64,000 bases of DNA from Prauserella salsuginis (GTDB taxonomy: Bacteria; Actinomycetota; Actinomycetes; Mycobacteriales; Pseudonocardiaceae). The position numbers were made by a program, and so were the translations under genes. The stretch covers positions 434,001 through 498,000 of the forward strand of contig NZ_JANBBF010000012.1 of assembly GCF_024648885.1 (NCBI RefSeq). Reading direction: 5' to 3'. Positions 42,571-51,490 of this stretch are shown piece after piece. How positions within the stretch are numbered: position 1 is the stretch's first letter; every line of letters starts with the position of its first letter. The notes under the pieces are model-generated. The model had not been told where the DNA came from and ran no database searches. It was given only the letters and a program-made list of their open reading frames with translations.

Positions 42571-42598
42571 TTGAACTGACTGGTCAGTTCAAATAGTA
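42571..42598 (-). promoter_or_regulatory. Operon promoter with TetR palindrome
   Basis: Perfect inverted repeat: arms TTGAACTGAC (42571-42580) and GTCAGTTCAA (42583-42592) with a 2-base centre. The minus-strand -10 candidate TACTAT (42593-42598) abuts it, so the transcription start lies inside the palindrome. The likely ligand is the TetR protein encoded at the end of the operon. Confidence 0.78.
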
Positions 42599-42655
42599 GA
42601 GCGTGCCTGGCCGCGGCGCAGTGTGGGGTGCCGGGCGCGTGTCGCCGGCGGACGG

Positions 42656-43534
42656 TCAGGAGACCCGCTGGGTGCGGAAGATCGCGGTGCCGGGGAACAG
42701 CTTGCCGCGCAGCGGGCTCCACTGGCCCCAGGCCTGGGTGTGTCCCTCCGGCCATTCCGGCTCGACCAGGTCCAGCAGGCGGAAGCCGGTGGACGTCAGC
42801 GCGCGGACGTAGTCGCCGAGCGTGCGGTGGTACTCGACGTAGGTGGCGATGCCGCGCCCGTCCTGTTCGACGTACGGCGTGCGGTCGAAGTACGGCTCGA
42901 CGGCCGTCAGGCCGGTCGGCCCCGGATCATCGGGAAAGATCCACCGCATCGGGTGGGTCACCGAGAACACCCAGCTGCCGCCGGGTCGCAGAATGCGCGC
43001 CACCTCGGCGAACACGGTCTCGAGCGACGGGACGAACATCAGGGCCCCGAACGACGAGCACGCGATGTCGAACCCGCCCGCGCGTAGTGGCAGGGCTTCG
43101 GCGTTGGCCTGCAGCAGGGTCGGTGCCAGGCCGGTGCGCCGCTCCGCGGCGCGGGCGTGCTGCAGCATGCCCGCCGACAGGTCCAGCGCGACCACGCCGG
43201 CGCCCTGCGCGGTGAGCCAGCGGGCGCAGGGTGCGGATCCGCAGCCGAGCTCGAGTACGTCGGCTCCGTCGAGGGCGTCGGAGGGGCCGAGCAGCCGGGC
43301 CTGCTCCTCTCGGACGCCTTCCGGGCACCACACGAAATCCGCCTCGCCGAGGAACTCACCGTGCTCGCCGAGATAGGTGTCGGCGTCGGCGTCCCACCAG
43401 GCCAGGCTGGCGCGTTCGGCCTCGGCCGAGCCGACGGTGCGGTAGGCGACCCGCGCGGTGCCGAGAGCGCGCTCGGTGTCCGCATACCGTGGGTCGCGCG
43501 CGGCGGAACCGGCGGCGGAAGGTGTCTCGGACAC
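42656..43534 (-). CDS. Class I SAM-dependent methyltransferase
   Basis: 292 residues. SAM-binding motif I is VLELGCGSAPCARWL, motif II VVALDLSAGML; motif IV region FDIACSSFGALMFVP and the post-motif HPMRWIFPDD follow. The family is Methyltransf_11/25-like; acceptor unknown. The N-terminal 60 residues contain ASLAWWDADADTYLGEHG, which I associate with a conserved actinobacterial subfamily usually found next to rpsA. GTG start at 43534 with GGAGGAGA about 10 bases ahead. Divergent from rpsA. Confidence 0.87.
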   Translation of the reverse strand: MSETPSAAGSAARDPRYADTERALGTARVAYRTVGSAEAERASLAWWDADADTYLGEHGEFLGEADFVWCPEGVREEQARLLGPSDALDGADVLELGCGSAPCARWLTAQGAGVVALDLSAGMLQHARAAERRTGLAPTLLQANAEALPLRAGGFDIACSSFGALMFVPSLETVFAEVARILRPGGSWVFSVTHPMRWIFPDDPGPTGLTAVEPYFDRTPYVEQDGRGIATYVEYHRTLGDYVRALTSTGFRLLDLVEPEWPEGHTQAWGQWSPLRGKLFPGTAIFRTQRVS

Positions 43535-43901
43535 GACGGCATTCTCCTCCGCGAAGCGGTGTGATCACGCGTGCACCCCTGATTGTGCGGGTCACAACCG
43601 GCCGCGTACGATGATTGTCAGCGCAGTGGGTTTCGCGCTTCCTCTCGCCTCCCGAGTTTCGTGCGAGGTGGTGTGGTCGCGCACCTCGAGATGATCCTCG
43701 GCGGCCGTTGCGGCGCAGTGGCGCGATCAGCGTCGGAGACGCCTGGACGAATGCACGGTCATCACCCGGTGACCCGTCCTGCGCTGCCCGACGTCGATGT
43801 ATCGGCCGTCCCCGCATCACCGAGGCCGGTCACGTCAGATGCCGGGCTTCGGCAAACTGCAAACCCCACGACATCTATCCGCTACCGGAGCAACCCACCT
43901 A
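43535..43901. promoter_or_regulatory. 367-base divergent region upstream of rpsA
   Basis: Contains a palindrome TTGTG-CGGGT-CACAA (43583-43597), a 7-bp hairpin CGAGGTG (43664-43670)/CACCTCG (43682-43688), and a relatively AT-rich stretch (CGTACGATGATTGTCAG) that may be an rpsA promoter. The leader just before rpsA (GACATCTATCC) is also less GC-rich. No gene recognised. Confidence 0.45.
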
Positions 43902-45443
43902 ATGACCATCGACACCACCACCGCCCCGAGTGCCGAGCAGGCCCAGGTCGCCGTCAACGACATCGGGACGGAGGAAGACTTCCTCGCCGCGATCGACAAG
44001 ACCATCAAGTACTTCAACGATGGTGACATCGTCGAAGGCACGATCGTCAAGGTCGACCGCGACGAAGTGCTGCTCGACATCGGTTACAAGACCGAGGGCG
44101 TCATCCCCTCTCGTGAGCTGTCCATCAAGCACGATGTCGACCCGGCCGAGGTTGTCGCCGTCGGTGACGAGGTGGAGGCCCTTGTCCTGCAGAAAGAGGA
44201 CAAGGAAGGTCGGCTGATCCTGTCCAAGAAGCGCGCCCAGTACGAGCGCGCCTGGGGCACGATCGAGGACCTCAAGGAGAAGGACGAGCCCGTCAAGGGC
44301 ACCGTCATCGAGGTCGTCAAGGGCGGCCTCATCCTCGACATCGGCCTCCGTGGCTTCCTGCCCGCCTCGCTCGTCGAGATGCGCCGTGTGCGCGATCTGC
44401 AGCCGTATGTCGGCCGTGAGCTCGAGGCCAAGATCATCGAGCTGGACAAGAACCGCAACAACGTGGTCCTGTCCCGCCGCGCCTACCTGGAGCAGACCCA
44501 GTCCGAGGTCCGCAGCGAGTTCCTCAACGCGCTCGCCAAGGGCCAGGTCCGCAAGGGCGTCGTCTCCTCGATCGTCAACTTCGGTGCGTTCGTGGACCTC
44601 GGCGGCGTCGACGGCCTGGTGCACGTCTCGGAGCTGTCCTGGAAGCACATCGACCACCCGTCCGAGGTCGTCGAGGTCGGCCAGGAGGTCACGGTCGAGG
44701 TGCTCGAGGTCGACATGGACCGCGAGCGCGTGTCCCTGTCGCTGAAGGCGACCCAGGAAGACCCGTGGCGTCAGTTCGCCCGTACGCACGCGATCGGCCA
44801 GATCGTCCCGGGCAAGGTCACCAAGCTCGTCCCGTTCGGCGCGTTCGTCCGTGTCGAGGAGGGCATCGAGGGCCTGGTGCACATCTCCGAGCTGGCCGAG
44901 CGCCACGTGGAGATCCCGGAGCAGGTCGTCCAGGTCGGCACCGAGGTCATGGTCAAGGTCATCGACATCGACCTCGAGCGTCGCCGCATCTCGCTCTCGC
45001 TGAAGCAGGCGAACGAGGGCTTCACGCCGGACGCCGACTTCGACCCGACGCAGTACGGCATGGCCGCCGAGTACGACGACCAGGGCAACTACATCTACCC
45101 CGAGGGCTTCGACCCCGACACGCAGGAATGGCAGGAGGGCTACGACGCCCAGCGTGAGGAGTGGGAGAAGCAGTACGCCGAGGCGCACGCCCGCTACGAG
45201 CAGCACATGAAGCAGGTCGCCGAGGCGGCCGCTGCCAACGCCGCCGCGGCGGCCGACGCCGCGACCGGCGTCGAGGGCGGCGACCAGAGCTACACCTCCG
45301 GTGGCGGAGCGTCGACGTCCTCGACGCCCTCGACGGGTTCCTCCTCGGCCTCGTCGGAGCAGCAGCCCGCCCAGAGCGGTGGCACGCTGGCCAGCGACGA
45401 GCAGCTCGCGGCGCTGCGGGAGAAGCTCTCCGGCGGTGCGTGA
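43902..45443 (+). CDS. rpsA: 30S ribosomal protein S1
   Basis: 513 residues, four S1 RNA-binding repeats: from about 41 (GDIVEGTIVKVDRDEVLLDIG), 125, 212 (KGVVSSIVNFGAFVDLGG) and 299 (GKVTKLVPFGAFVRVEEG), shown as landmarks. S1 binds mRNA during initiation. The C-terminal extension after about 375 is acidic, then Ala-rich and Ser/Thr/Gly-rich, ending ALREKLSGGA, a conserved actinobacterial tail. It is somewhat longer than the roughly 480-residue mycobacterial protein owing to that tail. ATG at 43902 with GGAG about 10 bases ahead. Terminated by 45493-45530. Confidence 0.96.
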   Translation: MTIDTTTAPSAEQAQVAVNDIGTEEDFLAAIDKTIKYFNDGDIVEGTIVKVDRDEVLLDIGYKTEGVIPSRELSIKHDVDPAEVVAVGDEVEALVLQKEDKEGRLILSKKRAQYERAWGTIEDLKEKDEPVKGTVIEVVKGGLILDIGLRGFLPASLVEMRRVRDLQPYVGRELEAKIIELDKNRNNVVLSRRAYLEQTQSEVRSEFLNALAKGQVRKGVVSSIVNFGAFVDLGGVDGLVHVSELSWKHIDHPSEVVEVGQEVTVEVLEVDMDRERVSLSLKATQEDPWRQFARTHAIGQIVPGKVTKLVPFGAFVRVEEGIEGLVHISELAERHVEIPEQVVQVGTEVMVKVIDIDLERRRISLSLKQANEGFTPDADFDPTQYGMAAEYDDQGNYIYPEGFDPDTQEWQEGYDAQREEWEKQYAEAHARYEQHMKQVAEAAAANAAAAADAATGVEGGDQSYTSGGGASTSSTPSTGSSSASSEQQPAQSGGTLASDEQLAALREKLSGGA

Positions 45444-45492
45444 GTAGCGTGAACGCCTCGTCGAGGCGTCAGCTCGCGCGCTGAGCAGTCGA

Positions 45493-45530
45493 ACGGTGGC
45501 CCCGGTCCGATCGCGGACCGGGGCCACCGT
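45493..45530 (+). terminator. Very strong rpsA terminator
   Basis: CGGTGGCCCCGGTCCG (45494-45509) pairs perfectly with CGGACCGGGGCCACCG (45514-45529), extended by one A-T pair; loop of four bases. Confidence 0.88.
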
Positions 45531-45606
45531 CGTGTGTGCGGCGCCGTCGAAGGGCGTCGCGGGTGACCGGTTGGCCGTCGGCGGTGCTGCAAGGCGAAAC
45601 GAAAAC

Positions 45607-45637
45607 GGCCCATTGCCGCGTCGTGCGGCAATGGGCC
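45607..45637 (-). terminator. Terminator of the small minus-strand gene
   Basis: GGCCCATTGCCGC (45607-45619) pairs with GCGGCAATGGGCC (45625-45637), 13 bp, loop of five. On the minus strand it is followed by GTTTTCGTTTCG, an unusually T-rich tract here, so it is a proper intrinsic terminator for that strand. Confidence 0.78.
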
Positions 45638-45717
45638 AGGGGCCGTGCGTTACGGAGGAGGGCGCGCCGGGACGTCAGGCGGTAGCGGTCACGTGGTCGT
45701 GGACTGTGGTCGCGAGC

Positions 45718-45942
45718 TCAGGCGGTGGCGCGGGCGGGCGCGGGCGCCCAGGCGCGTTCGTGTGCCGCGGCGCGGGCTCGGCGGCGAAGACCCGCCAGGC
45801 TGTGTTTGGCCGGCACGAGCAGTGCGGTCAGCCAGTTGCGCCGGTGCTCGTCGAGCGCCTTCGCGACAGCCTGGTGCATGACGCAGTGCACCAGGCCTGG
45901 AGTACCCAGGCGATGTTTCCCGACGTATGTGGTGGTAGGCAT
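45718..45942 (-). CDS. Small basic hypothetical protein
   Basis: 74 residues, MPTTTYVGKHRLGTPGLVHC at the start, rich in Ala and Arg toward the C-terminus. Three things support it as a real gene: a clean GGAGGAACG site before the ATG at 45942, a relatively AT-rich upstream region, and an intrinsic terminator with a T-tract on the same strand at 45607-45637. VHCVMHQAVAKALDEHRRNW could be an amphipathic helix. I do not recognise a family; it may bind nucleic acid given its charge, but this is a guess. It lies between rpsA and coaE. Confidence 0.55.
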   Translation of the reverse strand: MPTTTYVGKHRLGTPGLVHCVMHQAVAKALDEHRRNWLTALLVPAKHSLAGLRRRARAAAHERAWAPAPARATA

Positions 45943-46097
45943 CGTTCCTCCGTGTGGGCGATAGCCGTTGCGCGGAAGAGTAGGTAACCAGCGCCGGACA
46001 GTGGTGGAACACGTCGGCGTGTCACCCGAATTTGCTGGATAACGGTTTGATCGACGCCGGACGGTGCGTCACTGATGGCAACTGGTTGAATGCGCCC

Positions 46098-47291
46098 ATG
46101 CTGCGTGTAGGGCTGACCGGTGGAATCGGTGCGGGTAAGTCGACGGTGGCGGCCAGGTTGGCCGAACTCGGAGCCACGGTGATCGATGCGGATCGCATCG
46201 CCAGGGAGGTCGTCGAACCGGGGACCGACGGATTGGCCGAGGTGGTCGAGACGTTCGGCGAGGACGTGCTCACGCCCGAGGGCGAACTGGACCGCGCGGC
46301 CCTCGCCGCGAAGGCGTTCGCCGACGACGAGTCACGGGCCCGACTGAACGCGATCACGCACCCGAGAATCGGCAGGCGGACCGTCGAACTGATGGGGCAG
46401 GCAACCGCCGACGCCATCGTCGTGCACGACGTCCCGCTGCTGGTCGAAGGCGGCATGGGGGCCAACTACCACCTCGTGCTTGTCGTGGACGCCGACGAGG
46501 ATCTCCGTGTCCGGCGGCTAGGGGAGAGCCGGGGGATGGACGCCGAGGACGCGCGAGCCCGTATCGCCGCGCAGGCGACGCGCGAGCAGCGCGCAGCCGC
46601 GGCCGACGTGTGGCTCGACAACAGCGGAACCGCCGACCTGGTCCAGGCCCAGGTCGATGCGCTCTGGAACGAGCGGCTCGTGCCCTTCGAAGCCAACGTG
46701 CGCCGGCGGCGCCCCCGCGCCCCGAAGCCGCCCGCACTCGTCGAACCCGATCCGACGTGGCCCGCGCAGGCCGAACGGCTCCTGTCCCGGGTACGCGCGG
46801 CCGCCGGCGACAAGGCCGTCCGCGCCGACCACATCGGGTCGACGGCCGTGCCCGGTCTGGTCGCCAAGGACACCCTCGACCTGCAGCTCACCGTGCGCTC
46901 GCTCGACGAAGCCGACCTGATCTCGGAGGCGCTGTCCGACGCCGGATTCGTACGTGCCGAGGGACACTGGTTCGACCAGCCGCAGGACGAGGCGACCGCG
47001 CCTGCCCGGTGGGACAAGCGCTTCCACTACGGCGCCGATCCGCAGCGGCCCGTGAACCTGCACGTCCGATCGGCCGAGGGGCCGGCGTGGCGGCTCGCGC
47101 TCCTGTTCCGCGACTGGCTGCAGGCCAACCCGGCCGAGGCACGGGTGTACGCCGACATCAAACAGCGGCTCGCCCGTGCCCACGCGGGCGATGCGAGCTC
47201 GCTGAACTACTCCGAGGAGAAGCAGTCCTGGGTGGACGCCGCGTTCGTCCGCGCCGAACGCTGGGCGGTCGAGACCGGCTGGGAGGTCTGA
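46098..47291 (+). CDS. coaE: Dephospho-CoA kinase fused to a GrpB/UPF0157 domain
   Basis: 397 residues. Residues 1-200 are dephospho-CoA kinase, last step of coenzyme A synthesis: P-loop GLTGGIGAGKST (5-16), IDADRIAREVVEPG, and HPRIGRR, with the lid region LRVRRLGESRGMDAEDARAR. Residues about 215-395 are a GrpB (UPF0157) domain with a nucleotidyltransferase-like core: VEPDPTWPAQAERLL, ADHIGSTAVPGL and LHVRSAEGPAWRLALLFRDWL. This fusion is the normal form in actinobacteria; the GrpB part is thought to aid folding or stability of the kinase. ATG at 46098; extensions to 46032 lack a site. Confidence 0.95.
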   Translation: MLRVGLTGGIGAGKSTVAARLAELGATVIDADRIAREVVEPGTDGLAEVVETFGEDVLTPEGELDRAALAAKAFADDESRARLNAITHPRIGRRTVELMGQATADAIVVHDVPLLVEGGMGANYHLVLVVDADEDLRVRRLGESRGMDAEDARARIAAQATREQRAAAADVWLDNSGTADLVQAQVDALWNERLVPFEANVRRRRPRAPKPPALVEPDPTWPAQAERLLSRVRAAAGDKAVRADHIGSTAVPGLVAKDTLDLQLTVRSLDEADLISEALSDAGFVRAEGHWFDQPQDEATAPARWDKRFHYGADPQRPVNLHVRSAEGPAWRLALLFRDWLQANPAEARVYADIKQRLARAHAGDASSLNYSEEKQSWVDAAFVRAERWAVETGWEV

Positions 47292-47363
47292 ACGACCCGG
47301 TTCGCCCCACGGCGCTGCGACGGACGGGAGTGGGCCGGGGTCGCCGCACGGGAACCGCCGGCC

Positions 47364-47885
47364 CTACGGGTGGCGTTTCCAGGTGAGCGTGATGCCCTGG
47401 GTCGCGAGCCAGGCGCCGAGGTCGTGGCCGTGGCGGGCGAGCGCGCCCACCGTGCTGTAGGCGGTCTCCAGCGCGCCGGTCGCTTCGCCGCAGCTCACGA
47501 GGCCGTCCTGCACCGCCTCCAGCAGCTCACCGGTGTCGATCACATCGACGCCGCGGTGCTGCCGGAGTACGAGATCCAGGTACAGGTCGGTGGTGTGCCA
47601 GGCCCCGCCGCGGTCGGTCGTGACACCGACGACGTCGAGGTAGAAGTCCTGGTCCCGTTCGTGACCGGGGTTGAACCAGAAGTCGCTGATCCGCAGTCCG
47701 AGGGACGGCAGCAGCCACGACTCGAGGTAGCGGAACTGGCGCCGTCCCGGCGTCGGCCGCGCCATGTACAGGCCGAAGTCCTCGACGCGGTACTCGTCGA
47801 CGTCGCGCACGACGCCCTTGGGGTCGGTGTTGGTGCCGGCTGCAACGTCGAACGTTTCCCGCTTCGGCGGATGCATGACGGCCAT
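47364..47885 (-). CDS. DUF402 family protein
   Basis: 173 residues from the ATG at 47885; an in-frame ATG at 47927 would add a basic non-conserved 14-residue stretch, and one at 47876 is also possible. DUF402 folds are beta-barrel phosphohydrolase-like domains; FYLDVVGVTTDRGGAWHTTD and LYLDLVLRQHRG carry the conserved Asp-rich strands. KTDPKG-like NTDPKGVVRDVDEYRVEDFG, near the N-terminus, is shared as I remember with the mycobacterial protein in the same position between coaE and uvrB. Some DUF402 proteins hydrolyse nucleotide diphosphates; function here is unproven. Confidence 0.82.
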   Translation of the reverse strand: MAVMHPPKRETFDVAAGTNTDPKGVVRDVDEYRVEDFGLYMARPTPGRRQFRYLESWLLPSLGLRISDFWFNPGHERDQDFYLDVVGVTTDRGGAWHTTDLYLDLVLRQHRGVDVIDTGELLEAVQDGLVSCGEATGALETAYSTVGALARHGHDLGAWLATQGITLTWKRHP

Positions 47886-47941
47886 CTTGCTGTGCCGACC
47901 GGACCGCGTCGAGCCGGAACGTGCCATCGGCGGCGTGTGGC

Positions 47942-47947
47942 TAGGAT
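47942..47947 (+). promoter_or_regulatory. -10 candidate for the DUF5685 gene
   Basis: TAGGAT at 47942-47947, 28 bases before the ATG at 47975, which has GAGG just upstream. No clear -35. Confidence 0.4.
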
Positions 47948-47974
47948 ACGAATCCGCTGAATGGGGGTCGAGGC

Positions 47975-49141
47975 ATGTTCGGAATCATCAGGCCGTGCCG
48001 GCATCGCTTGTCCGAACGGCTCCGGACGGAGTGGATGGCGCACCTGTGCGGGCTGTGCCTGGCGCTGCGGGACGAGCACGGGCAGCTGGCGCGTACGGCG
48101 ACCAACTACGACGGGCTGCTGATCTCGGCGCTCGTGGATGCCCAGTCCGACACCGGCCCCGCCCGGCGGACGGCAGGGCCGTGCGCGTTGCGCGGCATGC
48201 GCGGTGCCTCGGTGGCCGTCGGCGACGGCGCGCGGCTCGCGGCATCGGTGTCGCTGGTACTGGCGTCGGCGAAGGTGTCCGACCACGTCGTGGACGGCGA
48301 CGGGATGCTCGGCCGGCGCGCCGTCGGACCGGTCGCCCAGCGCGTCGCGGCCGGCTGGGCGGACCGCGCGGCCGAAGCGGGTGGACGGCTCGGTCTCGAC
48401 ACGGAGGCCCTCGCGTCCTCGATCGGTGCGCAGCCTGCGATCGAACGGGACCTGACCGTCGGCGACTCCGTGCTTGCCGCGACCGCGCCGACCGAGCACG
48501 CGACGGCGGCTGCCTTCGCGCACACGGCCGTGCTGGCGGGCAGGCCCGAGAATGCGGACGCGCTGGCCGAGGCGGGCCGCCTGTTCGGGCGTATCGCACA
48601 CCTGCTCGACGCCGTCGAGGACCTCGCGGCGGACGCGGCGACGGGCACGTGGAACCCCCTGCCGGCGACCGGCACCGACCTGGCCGAGGCGCGGCGGCTG
48701 TGCGACGACGCGGTACTGGGGGTCCGGCTCGCGCTCGACCAGGTCCCGCTGAGCCACCACGGGCTCGTGCACGCGTTGCTCGTGCACGAGCTGGAACGGG
48801 CGGTCACGCGGACGTTCGGCCATGCGGGCAGCGCAGGCGGCTTCGACGGCCAGGCCGGTGCCGCGCGAACCGGCAGCGAGTCCCGCCACGTGTCGGGTCC
48901 GAGCGCCGCGGCGAAAGACAGGCCCGGACCGGTGCAGGACGGGCAGGGCGGCGGGCTGTGGTTACCGAAATTCCGGGTGCCGCCCCACCGGCGCAATCCG
49001 GCCCTGGGCTGCTGCGTCGGCCTCTACATGTGCTGCAGCTGCCAGTTCTGCTGCCGCGATCCGTATCCCGGCCCGTGCGACGGAAAGCCGAAAGGCTCCT
49101 GCGACTGCGACTGTTGCGATTCGTCCTGCTGTGACTGCTGA
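47975..49141 (+). CDS. DUF5685 family protein with an extreme Cys-rich C-terminal tail
   Basis: 388 residues. It begins MFGIIRPCRHRL, typical of DUF5685; Cys 8, Cys 25 and Cys 28 (HLCGLC) form a likely metal-binding set. The middle is an alpha-helical domain (Ala-rich, 60-280) with His pairs such as SHHGLVHALLVHE. The last 43 residues hold 15 Cys (for example CCVGLYMCCSCQFCC and CDCDCCDSSCCDC), resembling a metallothionein-like or multi-metal site. The reading frame stays Cys-rich for 32 codons beyond the TGA at 49139. Function unknown; metal handling is inferred from composition only. Confidence 0.8.
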   Translation: MFGIIRPCRHRLSERLRTEWMAHLCGLCLALRDEHGQLARTATNYDGLLISALVDAQSDTGPARRTAGPCALRGMRGASVAVGDGARLAASVSLVLASAKVSDHVVDGDGMLGRRAVGPVAQRVAAGWADRAAEAGGRLGLDTEALASSIGAQPAIERDLTVGDSVLAATAPTEHATAAAFAHTAVLAGRPENADALAEAGRLFGRIAHLLDAVEDLAADAATGTWNPLPATGTDLAEARRLCDDAVLGVRLALDQVPLSHHGLVHALLVHELERAVTRTFGHAGSAGGFDGQAGAARTGSESRHVSGPSAAAKDRPGPVQDGQGGGLWLPKFRVPPHRRNPALGCCVGLYMCCSCQFCCRDPYPGPCDGKPKGSCDCDCCDSSCCDC

Positions 49142-49264
49142 TGCGACAGTGACAGCTGTTGCCGCTGTGACGGTTGGTGCGGTGACCGGTGGTGCCGCGG
49201 CGGATCGCCGTCGCCGGCGAGGTCACGGTGTGCACGCTGAGCGACTGCGACTGCCGGGCGGAAG

Positions 49265-49287
49265 TTGTCGGTGGGCACGCCTACCCT
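49265..49287 (+). promoter_or_regulatory. PafBC-type (RecA-NDp) DNA-damage promoter of uvrB
   Basis: TTGTCGGTG (49265-49273), 8 bases, then TACCCT (49282-49287) fits the published mycobacterial RecA-independent promoter consensus TTGTCRGTG-N8-TANNNT, which is controlled by PafBC. The -10 ends 7 bases before the GTG at 49295, giving a leaderless or nearly leaderless uvrB mRNA. Confidence 0.82.
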
Positions 49288-49294
49288 GGAGGGC

Positions 49295-51454
49295 GTGGCA
49301 TTCGCGACCGAACACCCCGTGCTGGCGCACTCCGAGTTCCGCCCTGTCTCCGACATCCCGCGCAAGGGTGGCCGGTTCGAGGTCGTCAGCGAGTACGAGC
49401 CCGCCGGTGACCAGCCGGCCGCGATCGAGGAACTGGACCGCAGGCTGACCGCGGGCGAGAAGGACGTGGTGCTGCTCGGCGCCACCGGTACGGGCAAGTC
49501 GGCGACCACGGCGTGGCTGGTGGAGCGAGTGCAGCGGCCGACGCTGGTGCTCCAGCCGAACAAGACGCTCGCCGCGCAAATGGCCAACGAGCTGCGGGAA
49601 CTGTTCCCGAACAACGCCGTCGAGTACTTCGTCAGCTACTACGACTACTACCAGCCCGAGGCGTACGTTCCGCAGACGGACACCTACATCGAGAAGGACT
49701 CGTCGATCAACGACGACGTCGAACGGCTGCGCCACTCGGCGACGATGAACCTGCTCTCGCGCCGCGACACGATCGTGGTGGCCAGTGTGTCCTGCATCTA
49801 CGGTCTCGGCACACCGCAGTCGTACCTCGACCGGTCGTCACGGTTGGCGGTCGGGGAGGAGGTCGACCGCGACGTGTTCCTGCGGGCGTTGGTCGACGTC
49901 CAGTACACGCGCAACGACCTGGCTTTCGCCCGCGGCACGTTCCGCGTACGCGGTGACACCGTCGAGATCATCCCCGCCTACGAGGAACTCGCGATCCGGG
50001 TCGAGTTCTTCGGCGACGAGATCGACAGCCTCTACTACCTGCACCCGCTGACCGGTGACATCGTCAGCGAGGTCGACGAGGTGCGCATCTTCCCGGCCAC
50101 GCACTACGTCGCAGGGCCCGAGCGGATGGAAAAGGCCGTGCACGCGATCGAGTCCGAACTCGAGGAGCGGCTGGCCGAGCTCGAGAAGCAGAACAAGCTC
50201 CTCGAGGCCCAGCGGCTGCGCATGCGCACGAGCTACGACATCGAGATGATGCGGCAGGTCGGATTCTGTTCCGGCATCGAGAATTACTCGCGCCACATCG
50301 ACGCCCGCGCGCCCGGATCGGCGCCGGCGACGCTGATCGACTACTTCCCCGAGGACTTCCTGCTCGTGATCGACGAGTCGCACCAGACGGTGCCGCAGAT
50401 CGGCGCGATGTTCGAAGGCGACATGTCCCGTAAACGCACGCTGGTCGACCACGGCTTCCGCCTGCCGAGCGCGCTCGACAACCGGCCCCTGACGTGGGAG
50501 GAGTTCGCCGACCGCATCGGCCAGACCGTGTACCTGTCGGCCACGCCCGGCCCGTACGAGATGGGCCAGGCGGGCGGCGAGTTCGTCGAGCAGGTCATCC
50601 GCCCGACCGGACTGGTCGACCCGGAGGTCGTCGTCAAGCCGACCGAGGGCCAGATCGACGACCTGGTGCACGAGATCCGCACCCGCGCCGAGAAGAACGA
50701 GCGGACACTGGTCACCACGCTCACGAAGAAGATGGCCGAGGACCTCACCGACTATCTGCTCGAACTGGGCATCCGCGTGCGTTACCTGCACTCCGAGGTC
50801 GACACGCTGCGCCGGGTCGAACTCCTGCGGCAACTGCGCTCCGGCGACTTCGACGTGCTCGTCGGCATCAATCTGCTGCGGGAGGGCCTCGACCTGCCCG
50901 AGGTGTCACTGGTGGCGATCCTCGACGCCGACAAGGAAGGTTTCCTGCGCAGCGGTACGTCCCTGGTTCAGACGATCGGCCGTGCGGCGCGGAACGTGTC
51001 CGGCCAGGTGCACATGTACGCCGACAGGGTCACCGACTCGATGCAGTACGCCATCGACGAGACGAACCGGCGACGCGAGAAGCAGGTCGCCTACAACACC
51101 GAGCGCGGTATCGACCCGCAGCCCCTGCGCAAGAAGATCGCCGACATCCTCGACCGCGTCTACACCGAGGCCGAGGACTCCGAGGAGGAGGTCGACGTCG
51201 GAGGGTCCGGCCGCAACGCCTCGCGCGGCAAGAAGCCGGAACAGGGCGACAAGGTGCGCAGCTCGGGCGTGCTCGTGGACCGCGAACCCAGTTCGATGCC
51301 CCGGGCCGAACTCGCCGACCTCATCCAGCAGATGACCGACCAGATGATGCAGGCCGCCCGCGACCTGCAGTTCGAGCTGGCGGCCCGGCTGCGTGACGAG
51401 ATCTCCGAGCTGAAGAAGGAGCTCCGCGGCATGGACGCCGCCGGCCAACAGTGA
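49295..51454 (+). CDS. uvrB: Excinuclease ABC subunit B
   Basis: 719 residues, nucleotide excision repair damage-loading helicase. Walker A GATGTGKS (62-69), the beta-hairpin [20 protein letters not shown] that inserts at the lesion, motif II VIDESH, motif [36 protein letters not shown], and the C-terminal UVR domain ([20 protein letters not shown]) that contacts UvrA and UvrC. The start at 49295 is supported because the in-frame GTG at 49265 lies inside the promoter. An acidic linker precedes the UVR motif. Ends in a hairpin at 51455. Confidence 0.97.
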   Translation: MAFATEHPVLAHSEFRPVSDIPRKGGRFEVVSEYEPAGDQPAAIEELDRRLTAGEKDVVLLGATGTGKSATTAWLVERVQRPTLVLQPNKTLAAQMANELRELFPNNAVEYFVSYYDYYQPEAYVPQTDTYIEKDSSINDDVERLRHSATMNLLSRRDTIVVASVSCIYGLGTPQSYLDRSSRLAVGEEVDRDVFLRALVDVQYTRNDLAFARGTFRVRGDTVEIIPAYEELAIRVEFFGDEIDSLYYLHPLTGDIVSEVDEVRIFPATHYVAGPERMEKAVHAIESELEERLAELEKQNKLLEAQRLRMRTSYDIEMMRQVGFCSGIENYSRHIDARAPGSAPATLIDYFPEDFLLVIDESHQTVPQIGAMFEGDMSRKRTLVDHGFRLPSALDNRPLTWEEFADRIGQTVYLSATPGPYEMGQAGGEFVEQVIRPTGLVDPEVVVKPTEGQIDDLVHEIRTRAEKNERTLVTTLTKKMAEDLTDYLLELGIRVRYLHSEVDTLRRVELLRQLRSGDFDVLVGINLLREGLDLPEVSLVAILDADKEGFLRSGTSLVQTIGRAARNVSGQVHMYADRVTDSMQYAIDETNRRREKQVAYNTERGIDPQPLRKKIADILDRVYTEAEDSEEEVDVGGSGRNASRGKKPEQGDKVRSSGVLVDREPSSMPRAELADLIQQMTDQMMQAARDLQFELAARLRDEISELKKELRGMDAAGQQ

Positions 51455-51485
51455 CCGGCGGCCGCGGGCGACCTGCGGCCGCCGG
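51455..51485. terminator. Terminator between uvrB and convergent VOC gene
   Basis: CCGGCGGCCGC (51455-51465) pairs with GCGGCCGCCGG (51475-51485), perfect 11 bp, 9-base loop, immediately after the uvrB stop. Confidence 0.75.
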
Positions 51486-51490
51486 CGGTG

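Noticed and set aside
43583-43597. CRP/GlxR binding site upstream of rpsA
   Set aside because: The TGTG and CACA arms are 5 bases apart, whereas CRP-type sites need 8, so only a generic palindrome is noted.
49142-49294. Separate Cys-rich microprotein gene after the DUF5685 stop
   Set aside because: No start codon with a ribosome site in that frame; better explained as continuation of the upstream frame.
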